A stretch of DNA of 64,000 nucleotides from Nocardia yamanashiensis NBRC 100130. Lineage in GTDB: Bacteria > Actinomycetota > Actinomycetes > Mycobacteriales > Mycobacteriaceae. The notes beneath the pieces were generated by a model. The model searched no databases and was not told the origin of the DNA. It was given only the letters and a program-made list of their open reading frames with translations. A program made the translations under genes and the position numbers. Positions 19,100 to 28,300 of this stretch are shown here, piece by piece (positions within the stretch are counted from its first letter, which is position 1; each line of letters begins with the position of its first letter). The stretch covers positions 310,001-374,000 of the forward strand of contig NZ_BDCD01000014.1 of NCBI RefSeq assembly GCF_001613325.1, given 5' to 3'.

Positions 19100-19450
19100 T
19101 TGATAACCCCTCTTCATTTGCGCCGCCGATCGGTCGCGCTCGGATCCGCCTTCGGTATCGGCGCGGCCGCGCTGGTCGCCGTCGCGGCGCCGTCCGCGCA
19201 GGCCGCGGCGGGCGCGGCCTGCCGGATGGACCGCACCCTGGACACCGTCACCTACACCTGCCCGGACGACGGGCACTGGTACGCGGCGGTGGTGCAGTGC
19301 CTGGGCACCCGCAAGGTCGGCAACGGACAGCAGACGCCGTTCTACATCGTGGGCGACTCACCGCGGCCGATGATGCCGATGACCATCGAATGCACCGGCG
19401 ACGGCAAACAGGGCGTCGTGTTCAATTCCTGGACCGAAGGGCCGTTCTAG
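19100..19450 (+). CDS. Small secreted protein with four cysteines, unknown function
   Basis: Unrecognised 116-aa protein. The TTG start has GGAG 5 bases upstream and gives MITPLHLRRRSVALGSAFGI, a basic start followed by a hydrophobic core and the cleavage site AQA-AAGA near residue 36. The mature part of about 80 residues has four cysteines (ACRM, YTCPD, VQCLG, IECTG), enough for two disulfides, and ends in SWTEGPF. It resembles the small secreted beta-rich proteins common in Nocardia and mycobacteria, but no function can be assigned. It is convergent with the YcaQ-like gene, with 5 bp between them. Confidence 0.75.
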   Translation: MITPLHLRRRSVALGSAFGIGAAALVAVAAPSAQAAAGAACRMDRTLDTVTYTCPDDGHWYAAVVQCLGTRKVGNGQQTPFYIVGDSPRPMMPMTIECTGDGKQGVVFNSWTEGPF

Positions 19451-19455
19451 TCGCT

Positions 19456-20682
19456 TCAGGCGCTCAGGCGCGAGTCCAGCTCGCGCCCCAGCGCCGCCGC
19501 GAGATCGCCGCGCTCGCCCACCTCGACGGTGTCGAGTTCCAGCCAGTCGGCCATCTCGCGCAGGGCTCGGGCGAGTTCGGCCGCGACGCGGGTGGTGTCG
19601 CGGCCGGGCTCGGCGAACGCGCCCGGCACCAGCAGCCGCCCGGTCGCCCGCTCGGCCCGCAGGTCCACGCGGGCGACGAGTTCACCGTCCAGCAGGAACG
19701 GGAAGACGTAATAGCCGTGTACCCGTTTGTGTTCCGGCGTGTAGATCTCGATGCGGTAGTGGAAGTCGAACAGCCGCTCGGTGCGGGCGCGGAAGAAGAT
19801 GAGCGGGTCGAAGGGGCACAGCAGGGCGGCGCCGCGCACCCGGCGCGGGGTGCGGGCGGTGGCGTGCAGGTAGGCGGGTTTGTCCCAGCCGTCCACCCGG
19901 ACCTGTTCCAGCTCACCGGAATCCAGCAGCTCGGCGATGGCGGGTTCGGTCTGCTTGCCCTTGAGGCGGTAGTAGTCGCGCAGGTCGGTTTCAGTGCCGA
20001 TGCCGTGCGCGGCGGCGGCGCGGCGCACCAGCTCGCGGATCGCGTCCGCCTCGTCCAGCTCGCGGGCGCGCACCTCGGCGGGGATGACATGCTCGGTCAG
20101 GGCGTAATGCCGTTGGAAGCCAACCCGTTTGGGCACGGTCACCTCACCGGCGGCGAACAGGGCCTCGCACACCACCTTGGTGTCGCTGTAGTTCCAGCCC
20201 CAATGGTCCTTGGCGCGCGGCCGATCCAGCTCCAGGTGTTTCTCCACCTCGCCGGCGGTGCTGGGCCCGAACTCGGCCAGCACGCCCTTCACCTCGTCGC
20301 TCAGGCTCGGATTGCGTTCCAGCACTTGCCGCATCCCGTTCCAGCGCCCGTGCCGGTACTCCGCCATCCGCCAGCGCATGAGCGGCCAGTCCTCGACCGG
20401 CAGCAGCGCGGCCTCGTGCGCCCAGTACTCGATGAGCTTGCGCGGGCGGCGCGCGCTGTCGCTCCAGGCCGCCTCGTCCAGCAGCGCCCGATCGTAGGCC
20501 CCGATGCGGCTGAAGACCGGCGCGTAGTGCGCGCGCACCACCGCCGACACCGAATCCAGCTGGAGCAGCCGGGTGCTGTCGAGGACCTTGAGCACGGTGC
20601 GCCGGTTCGGCGGCGCGCTGGGGCGGGCGGCGGCGAACCCCTGGGCGGCGAGCGCGGTGCGGCGCGCCGCGGCGACCGTCAT
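19456..20682 (-). CDS. YcaQ/AlkX-like winged-helix DNA glycosylase
   Basis: Member of the HTH_42 (YcaQ/AlkZ) family of DNA glycosylases that excise bulky or crosslinking alkyl lesions (408 aa from the chosen ATG). The catalytic QxD motif is visible in LLQLDSVSAVVRAHYAPVFS, which is the AlkX/YcaQ signature rather than the QxQ of antibiotic-cluster AlkZ enzymes. Winged-helix repeats follow and the C-terminal stretch LLCPFDPLIFFRARTERLF is conserved. The start is uncertain (GTG at 20706 or ATG at 20682; neither has a strong ribosome site). It is divergent from the FAD dehydrogenase, with a palindrome between them. Confidence 0.85.
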   Translation of the reverse strand: MTVAAARRTALAAQGFAAARPSAPPNRRTVLKVLDSTRLLQLDSVSAVVRAHYAPVFSRIGAYDRALLDEAAWSDSARRPRKLIEYWAHEAALLPVEDWPLMRWRMAEYRHGRWNGMRQVLERNPSLSDEVKGVLAEFGPSTAGEVEKHLELDRPRAKDHWGWNYSDTKVVCEALFAAGEVTVPKRVGFQRHYALTEHVIPAEVRARELDEADAIRELVRRAAAAHGIGTETDLRDYYRLKGKQTEPAIAELLDSGELEQVRVDGWDKPAYLHATARTPRRVRGAALLCPFDPLIFFRARTERLFDFHYRIEIYTPEHKRVHGYYVFPFLLDGELVARVDLRAERATGRLLVPGAFAEPGRDTTRVAAELARALREMADWLELDTVEVGERGDLAAALGRELDSRLSA

Positions 20683-20740
20683 GGTCGCGGTGCGAGAAAT
20701 CGACACACTGGCACCATGCCATGTCCCACCGACAGAAAAG

Positions 20741-20762
20741 TTCGATACAGTCGTGTATCGAA
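20741..20762. promoter_or_regulatory. 22-bp perfect palindrome between divergent genes
   Basis: Arms TTCGATACA (20741-20749) and TGTATCGAA (20754-20762) are perfect complements around a GTCG spacer. The size and symmetry are those of a TetR- or GntR-type operator. It lies between the YcaQ-like gene and the FAD dehydrogenase, 24 bp ahead of the latter's start, so a bound repressor would block it. No regulator gene is adjacent, so the regulator must be encoded elsewhere. Confidence 0.7.
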
Positions 20763-20786
20763 CCACTACACACCTAGGAAATGGGC

Positions 20787-22451
20787 ATGATCGAGAATCC
20801 GGATGTCATCGTCGTCGGCGCCGGTCTGGCCGGTCTCGTCGCCACTCACGAGCTGGTCAAGGCGGGTCGCCGGGTACTGGTGCTGGATCAGGAGAACCGC
20901 GCGAACCTGGGCGGCCAGGCGTTCTGGTCGCTGGGCGGGCTGTTCTTCGTGGACAGTCCGGAACAGCGGCGGCTCGGTGTGAAGGACTCCCTCGAGCTGG
21001 CTCTGCAGGATTGGTACGGCTCGGCCGGCTTCGACCGCGAGGACGAGGACCACTGGGCCCGGCAGTGGGCGCGCGCCTACGTCGAATTCGCGGCCACCGA
21101 GAAGCGGCAGTACCTCCACGATCTCGGCCTGCGGGTGACGCCGCTGGTGGGCTGGGCCGAACGCGGCGGGGCGAGCGCGGACGGGCACGGCAATTCGGTG
21201 CCGCGCTTCCACCTGACCTGGGGCACCGGGCCGGAGGTGGTGCGAGTCTTCCTGGAGCCGGTGCTCGAGGCCGAGCGGCGCGGTCAGGTCGGATTCACGT
21301 TCCGGCATCGGGTGGACGAACTGGTCGTCACCGATGACGCCGTCACCGGCGTGCGCGGCAGCATCCTGGAAGCCAGCGACGCCGAGCGTGGGGTGGCCTC
21401 GTCACGGGAAGTGGTGGGCGAGTTCGAGTTCGGCGCCCAGGCCGTCATCGTGACCTCCGGCGGCATCGGCCACAATCACGAACTGATTCGCCGCAACTGG
21501 CCGGTGGACCGGCTCGGCCCCTGCCCCGAGCACATGATCTCCGGCGTGCCCGCGCACGTGGACGGGCGCATGCTGGGCATCACCGAGGCGGCCGGCGGGC
21601 GCATCGTGAACCGGGATCGCATGTGGCACTACACCGAAGGCATCCACAACTGGGATCCGGTCTGGCCCGACCATGCCATCCGCATCATTCCGGGTCCGTC
21701 GTCGCTGTGGTTCGACGCCAATGGCAAACGGCTGCAAGCGCCGAATTTCCCCGGCTTCGACACCAATTCGACCATGAAGGCGATCCTGTCGACCGGCTAC
21801 GACTACTCGTGGTTCATTCTCACCCAGTCGATCATCGAGAAGGAATTCGCGCTCTCGGGTTCGGAGCAGAATCCCGATATCACCGGCAAGGACCTGAAAC
21901 TCACCCTGCGCAGCCGCGTGGCCAAGGGCGCGCCCGGCCCGGTGGAGGCGTTCAAGAAGCACGGCGTGGATTTCGTGGTCGCCGACAATCTCGCCGAACT
22001 GGTAGCGGGCATGAACAAGATCGCGCGCGGGCCGCATCTGGATCCGGCCGAGATCGAACGCCAGATCGTGGCGCGCGATCGCGATGCCGAGCACAAGTTC
22101 AGCAAGGACGCGCAGCTGATGGCGATCGGCAACGCGCGCCGCTACCTGGGCGACAAACTGGGCCGGGTCGCCACCCCGCACCGGATTCTCGATCCCGCGC
22201 ACGGCCCGCTGATCGCGGTGCGGTTGAACATCCTGACCCGCAAGACCCTGGGCGGCTTGCAGACCAACCTGGATTCGCAGGTCATGCGCCCCGACGGCAC
22301 CCCGTTCCCCGGCCTGTACGCCGCCGGCGAGGTGGCCGGTTTCGGCGGTGGCGGCGTACACGGCTACAACGCCCTGGAGGGCACCTTCCTGGGCGGCTGC
22401 ATCTTCTCCGGCCGCGCCGCCGGTAAAGCGCTGGGCCGCAGCCTGAAGTGA
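20787..22451 (+). CDS. FAD-binding dehydrogenase (flavocytochrome/ketosteroid dehydrogenase-like)
   Basis: FAD-dependent oxidoreductase of 554 aa, similar in layout to M. tuberculosis Rv0785. The N-terminal dinucleotide fold is VIVVGAGLAGLVATHELVKAG with the FAD ribose acidic residue after VLVLDQE. The C-terminal GLYAAGEVAGFGGGGVHGYNALEGT closes the FAD site. Such proteins (FAD_binding_2 family) act in alpha/beta-desaturation of steroids or other ring compounds; the substrate here is unknown. AGGAAA precedes the ATG at 20787 by about 6 bases; an ATG two codons earlier is too close to it. Confidence 0.87.
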   Translation: MIENPDVIVVGAGLAGLVATHELVKAGRRVLVLDQENRANLGGQAFWSLGGLFFVDSPEQRRLGVKDSLELALQDWYGSAGFDREDEDHWARQWARAYVEFAATEKRQYLHDLGLRVTPLVGWAERGGASADGHGNSVPRFHLTWGTGPEVVRVFLEPVLEAERRGQVGFTFRHRVDELVVTDDAVTGVRGSILEASDAERGVASSREVVGEFEFGAQAVIVTSGGIGHNHELIRRNWPVDRLGPCPEHMISGVPAHVDGRMLGITEAAGGRIVNRDRMWHYTEGIHNWDPVWPDHAIRIIPGPSSLWFDANGKRLQAPNFPGFDTNSTMKAILSTGYDYSWFILTQSIIEKEFALSGSEQNPDITGKDLKLTLRSRVAKGAPGPVEAFKKHGVDFVVADNLAELVAGMNKIARGPHLDPAEIERQIVARDRDAEHKFSKDAQLMAIGNARRYLGDKLGRVATPHRILDPAHGPLIAVRLNILTRKTLGGLQTNLDSQVMRPDGTPFPGLYAAGEVAGFGGGGVHGYNALEGTFLGGCIFSGRAAGKALGRSLK

Positions 22452-22456
22452 CGGAA

Positions 22457-22498
22457 ACGGTTGCCGCCCAGGCTTTTCAGAGCCTGGGCGGCAACCGT
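22457..22498. terminator. Bidirectional hairpin terminator
   Basis: A perfect 18-bp stem (22457-22474 with 22481-22498) has a 6-base loop. It fills the gap between the stop of the FAD dehydrogenase and the stop of the convergent membrane protein gene, so it can serve both. Confidence 0.9.
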
Positions 22499-22499
22499 G

Positions 22500-23009
22500 T
22501 CACGCCGCCACGAACCAGCGGTAGCAGTCCTTGCGCAGCAGCAACGCCAGCACGGTGCCCGAGGCCATCACGCCGATCAGCACCGTGAAAGGTCCGACCC
22601 CCGAGGGCATTTCGGCCGATACCAGCGTGAACACCCCCAGAAACGCTTGCAGGCTGGCCAATCCCAGCGCCGCCACCCACACCCAGCGCGAGCGCACCCC
22701 GAAAAGCAGTGCCACCCCGCCGGTCACCAGCGCGGCCGCGAAATGTCCCAGGCTCCCCGCCATTTCGCCCAGGCCGTCGGTCACGGCCAGCAGGCCGTGC
22801 AGTATCGCGAATCCCATTGCGGCCAAAGCCGCGTACCGAGTTTCCCGCACCTGCGCGGGCAGCCCCATCTCGGCACTATCACGGCGAAGCATCCGGACCA
22901 GGCCGGAAATTCGCTCGGAAATCGAAGCAGGAACACCGTTTCCCGCATCGGCCGGCGAGATATCGATCTCGTCGACCACAGCCGCGTGCGAACTCACAGC
23001 ACTCCTCAT
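22500..23009 (-). CDS. Small integral membrane protein, unknown function
   Basis: Unrecognised 169-aa protein. The first 55 residues are polar; then four hydrophobic segments follow (about residues 60-80, 88-105, 110-130 and 138-155), with the short polar C-terminus LRKDCYRWFVAA. No catalytic motif is seen. It may be a DUF4345/DoxX-like four-helix protein, but I cannot confirm that. It stands alone, convergent with the FAD dehydrogenase. Confidence 0.7.
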   Translation of the reverse strand: MRSAVSSHAAVVDEIDISPADAGNGVPASISERISGLVRMLRRDSAEMGLPAQVRETRYAALAAMGFAILHGLLAVTDGLGEMAGSLGHFAAALVTGGVALLFGVRSRWVWVAALGLASLQAFLGVFTLVSAEMPSGVGPFTVLIGVMASGTVLALLLRKDCYRWFVAA

Positions 23010-23167
23010 CGAGCGTCAAATGCGATGCGCCCCCTGCGAACGCATCGCCCTGACGCTAACCAGATGAATGGAGCGCGAACAATCTCCGCGGCCAAGTTAT
23101 GGCCATGACCACAGTCCATAGCCGGGGCCGCAAACAGTGAAACCCCTCACTCTGCGACCGCAGAAAT

Positions 23168-24637
23168 CTACTTGTCGTCCATGGGGATCGGCGGGATCAC
23201 CGGGAACTCTCCGGTGTAGCCCTCACGCATCTTGGCTATGGCCAGCACCCGCTTGCGGGCCACCAGCCAGCCGATCGCCAAGGCGGGCACGATGATCACC
23301 AGACTGCCCACGGTCCAGGTGCCGACCGGCTTGTCGAACGCCATCAGGATCAGCACCGCGAAAAGGAAGACCAGGGTGGCGATTCCGGTGTAGGGCGCGC
23401 CCCACATGCGGAACGCCGGACGCTGCGCCTGCCCCTGCTTCCACCAGTACCAGAGCTTGAGCTGGCACAGCACGATGGTCGCCCAGGACGCCAGGATGCC
23501 CAGCGACGCCACGTTCAGCACGATCTCGAACGCCTGCTCCGGCACGATGTAGTTGAGCCAGATGCCGAACAGGGCGATACCGCTGGTGAGCAGGATGCCG
23601 CCGTAGGGCACACCGGCCCTGGACATGCGCGCGGTGAATTTGGGGGCGCTGCCGTTCATGGCCATCGAGCGCAGGATGCGGCCGGTGGAGTACAGGCCGG
23701 CGTTCAAGCTGGACAGCGCGGCGGTCAGCACCACGAAGTTCATGATCGAACCCATGTGCGCCACACCGAGTTTGGAGAAGAAGGTGACGAACGGGCTCTC
23801 CCCGGCCTTGTAGGCGGTGTAGGGCAGCAGCAGCGCCAGCAGGATCACCGAACCGCAGTAGAAGACCGCGATCCGCACGATGACCGAGTTGATGGCGCGC
23901 GGCATGATCTTGGCCGGGTTCTCGGTCTCGCCGGCCGCGATGCCGACCATTTCGACTGCGGCATAGGCGAACACGACGCCCGAGGTGACGGTGATGAGCG
24001 GCAGGACGCCGGTCGGGAACCAGCCGCCCGCATCGCTGACCATGCGGAAGCCGGTCTCCTGGCCGTCCACGGTGAAGCGGCCCGCGAAGAACACGGTGCC
24101 GACCACCAGGAAGGTGAGCAAGGCGAGGACCTTGATCATGGCGGCCCAGAACTCCATCTCGCCGAACCATTTCACCGAGGCCAGGTTGATGCCGAGCACG
24201 ATGACCAGCGCGCCCAGCGCCAGGATCCATTGCGCCACCGGCTGGAACGGGCCCCAGTAGTGCAGATAGGTGGCGACGGCGGTGGTGTCGACGATGCCGG
24301 TCATGGACCAGTTCAGGAAGTACATCCAGCCGGCCACGAATGCGGCCTTCTCACCGAAGAATTCGCGCGCGTAGGAGACGAAGGAGCCCGAGGACGGGCG
24401 GTGCAGCACCAGTTCGCCGAGCGCGCGCAGGATGAAGAAGACGAAGATGCCGCAGATCAGGTAGACCAGGAACAACGCCGGTCCGGCGCTGGCGAGGCGG
24501 CCGCCCGCGCCCAGGAAAAGGCCGGTGCCGATGGCGCCGCCGATGGCGATCATCTGGAGCTGCCGCGGCTTGAGGGCCTTGTGGTAGCCAGCATCCTCGG
24601 CATTGAGGCTGGTGGCAGTTGTCCGGGTCTCGGTCAT
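23168..24637 (-). CDS. ansP: Amino-acid permease, AnsP (L-asparagine permease) type
   Basis: Twelve-segment amino-acid/proton symporter of the APC superfamily (489 aa). The sequence LKPRQLQMIAIGGAIGTGLF and the LHRPSSGSFVSYAREFFGEK loop closely match mycobacterial AnsP proteins, as does the C-terminal KPVGTWTV stretch, so asparagine is the likely substrate. The ATG giving MTETRT has GGAGGA 11 bases upstream. It is divergent from the gamma-glutamyltransferase gene; together they could serve nitrogen scavenging, though that is inference. Confidence 0.9.
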   Translation of the reverse strand: MTETRTTATSLNAEDAGYHKALKPRQLQMIAIGGAIGTGLFLGAGGRLASAGPALFLVYLICGIFVFFILRALGELVLHRPSSGSFVSYAREFFGEKAAFVAGWMYFLNWSMTGIVDTTAVATYLHYWGPFQPVAQWILALGALVIVLGINLASVKWFGEMEFWAAMIKVLALLTFLVVGTVFFAGRFTVDGQETGFRMVSDAGGWFPTGVLPLITVTSGVVFAYAAVEMVGIAAGETENPAKIMPRAINSVIVRIAVFYCGSVILLALLLPYTAYKAGESPFVTFFSKLGVAHMGSIMNFVVLTAALSSLNAGLYSTGRILRSMAMNGSAPKFTARMSRAGVPYGGILLTSGIALFGIWLNYIVPEQAFEIVLNVASLGILASWATIVLCQLKLWYWWKQGQAQRPAFRMWGAPYTGIATLVFLFAVLILMAFDKPVGTWTVGSLVIIVPALAIGWLVARKRVLAIAKMREGYTGEFPVIPPIPMDDK

Positions 24638-24897
24638 ACGCCGGTTATTCCTCCGCAATCGTGTTTTGAGGCGATTCGACACTACCTTGCCGTTTGCTGT
24701 GGATCACATCGGCGCTCCGTAAGAACCACATTCGCGACGAAGAAGCACATCAAGCACGCTTGAAATTCCATGGTGCGAGATAGCTGTCTCGAAGCCCGGA
24801 CATCGGTACCGGTTCCGGACCGGCGGAATCCGGACATCACCCCGCTCGGGGGTGACAAACTCCCGCCCGCGCGTCGCGACGGGGCTAGAGTCCGATC

Positions 24898-26865
24898 ATG
24901 AGGCGCTCGCGACCGCGGACCTGGGGCGGCGCTGCCGCTGCCCTGCTGCTCCTGCTCGGATTGGCCACGGCGTGCTCGTCGGGTTCGGATACCGCGCAGG
25001 GTTCCTGCGTGACCGCCCCGAACGGCACGCCCATCTCGGCCCGGGCCACCGGCGGCGGTCCCACCACCACGAACCTGAGTCAGCGGCCCGAGATCGCCTC
25101 GGGCTATCGCACCGGGATGAAACCGGTGCACACCGCCAATTTCGCGGTCTCCACGGCCAATCCGCTCGCCACCGAAGCGGCCTGCCGGGTGCTGCGCGAC
25201 GGCGGGACGGCGGCGGACGCGCTGATCGTGGCGCAGACGGTGCTGGGGTTGGTGGAGCCGCAGGCGTCGGGGATCGGGGGCGGGGCGTTCCTGCTGTACT
25301 ACGACGCGAATTCCAAGACCCTGGACGCCTACGACGGCCGCGAGACCGCGCCGGCGGCGGCGAACAACGACTACCTGCGCTGGGTCAGCGACGCCGATCG
25401 CACTGCGCCGCAACCGAATGCGCGCGCCAGCGGACGGTCCATCGGGGTGCCGGGGGCGCTGCGGCTGCTAGAGCTCGCGCATCGCGAACACGGTAGGCAG
25501 GCGTGGAAGGATCTGTTCGGGCCCGCGATCTCCCTCGCGGATCAGGGATTCCAGATCAGTCCGCGGCTGGCCGGGCAGATCGCCGAGTCCGCCGCCGACC
25601 TGGCGCGAGACGAGAACGCCAAGGCGTATTTCCTGCAGGCGGACGGAACCGCGAAGACGGCGGGGACGACGCTGAGCAATCCGGCCATGGCCAAGACGCT
25701 GGGGGCCATCGCGACCGACGGGGCGAATGCCTTCTATACCGGGGCCATCGCCGCCGATATCGTCGACGCCGTCGCCACCACGGCGGGCGGGCGCACCCCC
25801 GGTCTGGTGTCGCTCGCGGATCTGTCGAACTATCAGGCGAAGAAGCGCACCGCGGTGTGCGCGCCGTATCGCACCCATGAGATCTGCGGTATGCCCAATC
25901 CGTCCTCGGGCGGTATCGCGGTCGCGGCGACCCTGGGCATTCTCGCCAATTTCGACCTGTCCGCGCTGCCGCCGGACGACGTGGCCGGTGACTCGAACAC
26001 CGCGCGCAATGGCGGTAAGCCCAAAGCCCAAGCGGTGCACCTGATCTCGGAGGCCGAGCGCCTCGCCTACGCCGACCGCGACAAATACGTCGCCGATTCG
26101 GATTTCATTCCGCTGCCGGGCAATTCACCCCAGACGCTGCTGGACCCGAACTATCTCAAAACCCGTTCGGCCCTGATCGACCCCAACCGCAGTATGGGCA
26201 CCGCCCAGCCCGGCGACTTCGGCCCGGTCCCGCTCGGCACCGGCCCGCAACCGCCCGAGCACGGCACCAGCCACATCTCCGTGGTCGACAGCTACGGCAA
26301 TGCCGCGTCCATGACCACGACGGTCGAATCCGCCTTCGGCTCCTTCCACGTCGTCGACGGCTTCGTCCTCAACAACCAGCTCACCGACTTCGCCGCCGAA
26401 CCCCTCGGCAAGGACGGCCTGCCGGTAGCCAACCGCATCGACGCCGGTAAACGCCCCCGCAGCTCCATGGCCCCCACCATGGTCTTCGACCGCTCCGGCG
26501 ACGGCGCCCGCGGCCAGCTCGCCTACGTCACCGGCTCCCCCGGCGGCGCGGTGATCATCCAATTCGTCGTCAAAACCCTGGTGGCCATGCTCGATTGGGG
26601 CCTCAACCCCCAGCAGGCCGTCTCCATGGTCTCCTTCGGCGCCGGCAACTCCCCCACCACCAATGTCGGCGGCGAACACCCCGCCATCGACCCCACCGAC
26701 AACGGCGACCACGACGCCCTCGTCCAAGCCCTGCGAAAACTAGGCCACACCGTCTCCGTCACACCGCAATCCAGCGGCCTGTCCGCCCTGGCCCGGGAAC
26801 CGAACGGCTGGGTCGGCGGCGCGGACCCACGCCGGGAAGGCGCGGTACTCGGCGACAACCACTAG
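24898..26865 (+). CDS. ggt: Gamma-glutamyltransferase, lipoprotein
   Basis: Extracytoplasmic enzyme transferring or hydrolysing gamma-glutamyl groups (655 aa). The N-terminal signal ends in the lipobox LATAC (Cys about residue 26), so the protein should be membrane-anchored. The autoprocessing Thr nucleophile is in PEHGTSHISVVD (Thr 457), and the large-subunit start ANPLATEAACRVLRDGGTAADA and the small-subunit SGRSMAP-like SSMAPTMVF and GSPGGAVIIQ are present. A TAGAGT -10-like hexamer lies 6 bases before the ATG, so the message may be leaderless. Base composition flips inside the gene: the first half of the sense strand is G-rich, the second half C-rich. Confidence 0.95.
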   Translation: MRRSRPRTWGGAAAALLLLLGLATACSSGSDTAQGSCVTAPNGTPISARATGGGPTTTNLSQRPEIASGYRTGMKPVHTANFAVSTANPLATEAACRVLRDGGTAADALIVAQTVLGLVEPQASGIGGGAFLLYYDANSKTLDAYDGRETAPAAANNDYLRWVSDADRTAPQPNARASGRSIGVPGALRLLELAHREHGRQAWKDLFGPAISLADQGFQISPRLAGQIAESAADLARDENAKAYFLQADGTAKTAGTTLSNPAMAKTLGAIATDGANAFYTGAIAADIVDAVATTAGGRTPGLVSLADLSNYQAKKRTAVCAPYRTHEICGMPNPSSGGIAVAATLGILANFDLSALPPDDVAGDSNTARNGGKPKAQAVHLISEAERLAYADRDKYVADSDFIPLPGNSPQTLLDPNYLKTRSALIDPNRSMGTAQPGDFGPVPLGTGPQPPEHGTSHISVVDSYGNAASMTTTVESAFGSFHVVDGFVLNNQLTDFAAEPLGKDGLPVANRIDAGKRPRSSMAPTMVFDRSGDGARGQLAYVTGSPGGAVIIQFVVKTLVAMLDWGLNPQQAVSMVSFGAGNSPTTNVGGEHPAIDPTDNGDHDALVQALRKLGHTVSVTPQSSGLSALAREPNGWVGGADPRREGAVLGDNH

Positions 26866-26871
26866 TTCCGT

Positions 26872-27615
26872 TCAGCCCGCCTTGCGCAGGCGGGCGATGC
26901 GGTACACCGGATCGGGACGAGCCCGATCCGGTTCGGGCAACGCCGCGACCCTGGCCGAAAGGTCTTCGGCGGCAGCGTTATCCAAACCCCGGTACCAGTC
27001 GAACTGCGGGATCTTCCGCAGCAGTTGCCGCGGCGACCAGCCTTGGCCGTGCCCGACATAGCTGGTTTCCCCATCGCTGTCGAGGCCGTTGCGATGGCCG
27101 GAAGCGGTGAACGCGGCCCACGCGTCGGTGTTCTCGGGCAGCGCGGCGCGCTGCGCCGGTTCGAGCACGGCGGACAGATCGCTCGGGACCGCGTACATGG
27201 CGAGGTTCTTGTCGACGGTCGCCACCACCACGCCGCCGGGTCGCAATACCCGCGCCGCCTCGGCCACCGCCCGGTCGGCGGTCTCGGCATCCACCAGATG
27301 CAGCAGCCACATGAAGATCACCGCATCGATCGTGCTGTCGGCCAGCGGTAATCGCGTCGCGTCCGCGCGGACCGCGGCGCCCCGCAGACGCGGGCGCGCG
27401 TACGCCAGCATGCCCGCAGAGAGATCCACCCCGAGCACGGTGCGGTTCGGTGCGTGCAGCCGGGCGCTGACGATTCCGGTTCCGCACGCCACGTCCACCA
27501 CCGTCCGCGTGTTGCGGGGCAAGAGGGTACGCACCGCCGCGGCCGCGGCTTCGGCGCGTTCCTCGCCGCCTCGGGTGCGGTCGTAGTTCGCGGCTTCGGC
27601 GTCGTAGTCGAGCAT
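26872..27615 (-). CDS. Class I SAM-dependent methyltransferase
   Basis: 247-aa methyltransferase of the UbiE/Methyltransf_11 type. It begins MLDYDAEAANYDRTRGG; motif I is VVDVACGTGIVSARL, followed by the acidic VLGVDLS, and the post-core VLRPGGVVVATVD. Substrate unknown. It ends 6 bp from the convergent ggt stop. No strong ribosome binding site is seen, but the family-typical N-terminus supports the ATG at 27615. Confidence 0.88.
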   Translation of the reverse strand: MLDYDAEAANYDRTRGGEERAEAAAAAVRTLLPRNTRTVVDVACGTGIVSARLHAPNRTVLGVDLSAGMLAYARPRLRGAAVRADATRLPLADSTIDAVIFMWLLHLVDAETADRAVAEAARVLRPGGVVVATVDKNLAMYAVPSDLSAVLEPAQRAALPENTDAWAAFTASGHRNGLDSDGETSYVGHGQGWSPRQLLRKIPQFDWYRGLDNAAAEDLSARVAALPEPDRARPDPVYRIARLRKAG

Positions 27616-27704
27616 GAACCGATCATGCTGGATCGGGCCCGGCTGATCGCGCTCGATCGGTCCTGATTCCGGGCCGATCGATTCCTCCCCGCTGGAAGAG
27701 GGGC

Positions 27705-28298
27705 CTATTCGTGGCCGGTGTATTTCGCGCCGAGTTCGCGGAAGCGGTCCATGGCCTCGGCGGCGCGGAGCTTGTCGTTGCGGCGGATGGCCAGGAGGGG
27801 GACGTACTCCTCGTGCACCAATTCCAGGCGTGCCCAGGACTTCTTGTCCGGGAAGGAGATGCCGCGGATATCGGGCCAGCGGAAGAGGTTGTCGCCGACG
27901 ATATTCCGGACCTGGACGCCCTGCGCGCCGACGCGCACGCGCGGGCGGGTGAGCAGCAGCACGGCGCCGCCCAGCAGGAAGCCGAAGACCGCCATGGCGA
28001 TCTGATCGGAGATCCGGAAGTTCACGCCGGTGGAGCCGACGCGCAGGAACACGCCGGCGAGGGTGAATCCCACGGCCAGTACGGCCGCCACGATCCGGGC
28101 GGTCAGCACCGACTGGTGCGGGCGGATCTCCAGGTCCCATTCGCCGGTGCTCGCGGATTCCGGCGGCGCGGGGTTCGGGGCGGCGGATTCCGGCTTGGCG
28201 GTTGGCATTTCGGGGTTACCGGCCTTCGGTTCGGCGGCAGGGTCGCGGGGCGGTTCCTCGGAACCGCCGCCCCGCTTCCAGATCCGGACGACTGGCAT
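27705..28298 (-). CDS. PH-domain membrane protein (position of Rv1417)
   Basis: 197-aa membrane protein. The first 65 residues are Pro/Ala/Glu-rich and polar, then two hydrophobic segments (about residues 78-98 and 108-125) precede a bacterial PH-like domain that includes RPRVRVGAQGVQVRNIVGDN and FRWPDIRGISFPDK. Its start lies 2 bp after the ribH stop, and it occupies the same place as the membrane protein gene after ribH in mycobacteria. Its biochemical role is not known. Confidence 0.82.
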   Translation of the reverse strand: MPVVRIWKRGGGSEEPPRDPAAEPKAGNPEMPTAKPESAAPNPAPPESASTGEWDLEIRPHQSVLTARIVAAVLAVGFTLAGVFLRVGSTGVNFRISDQIAMAVFGFLLGGAVLLLTRPRVRVGAQGVQVRNIVGDNLFRWPDIRGISFPDKKSWARLELVHEEYVPLLAIRRNDKLRAAEAMDRFRELGAKYTGHE

Positions 28299-28300
28299 GG

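Noticed and set aside
27616..28140. N-terminal extension of the methyltransferase to 28140
   Set aside because: The extension overlaps the PH-domain gene in another frame and has shadow-like Arg/Pro composition; the ATG at 27615 gives the family-type start.
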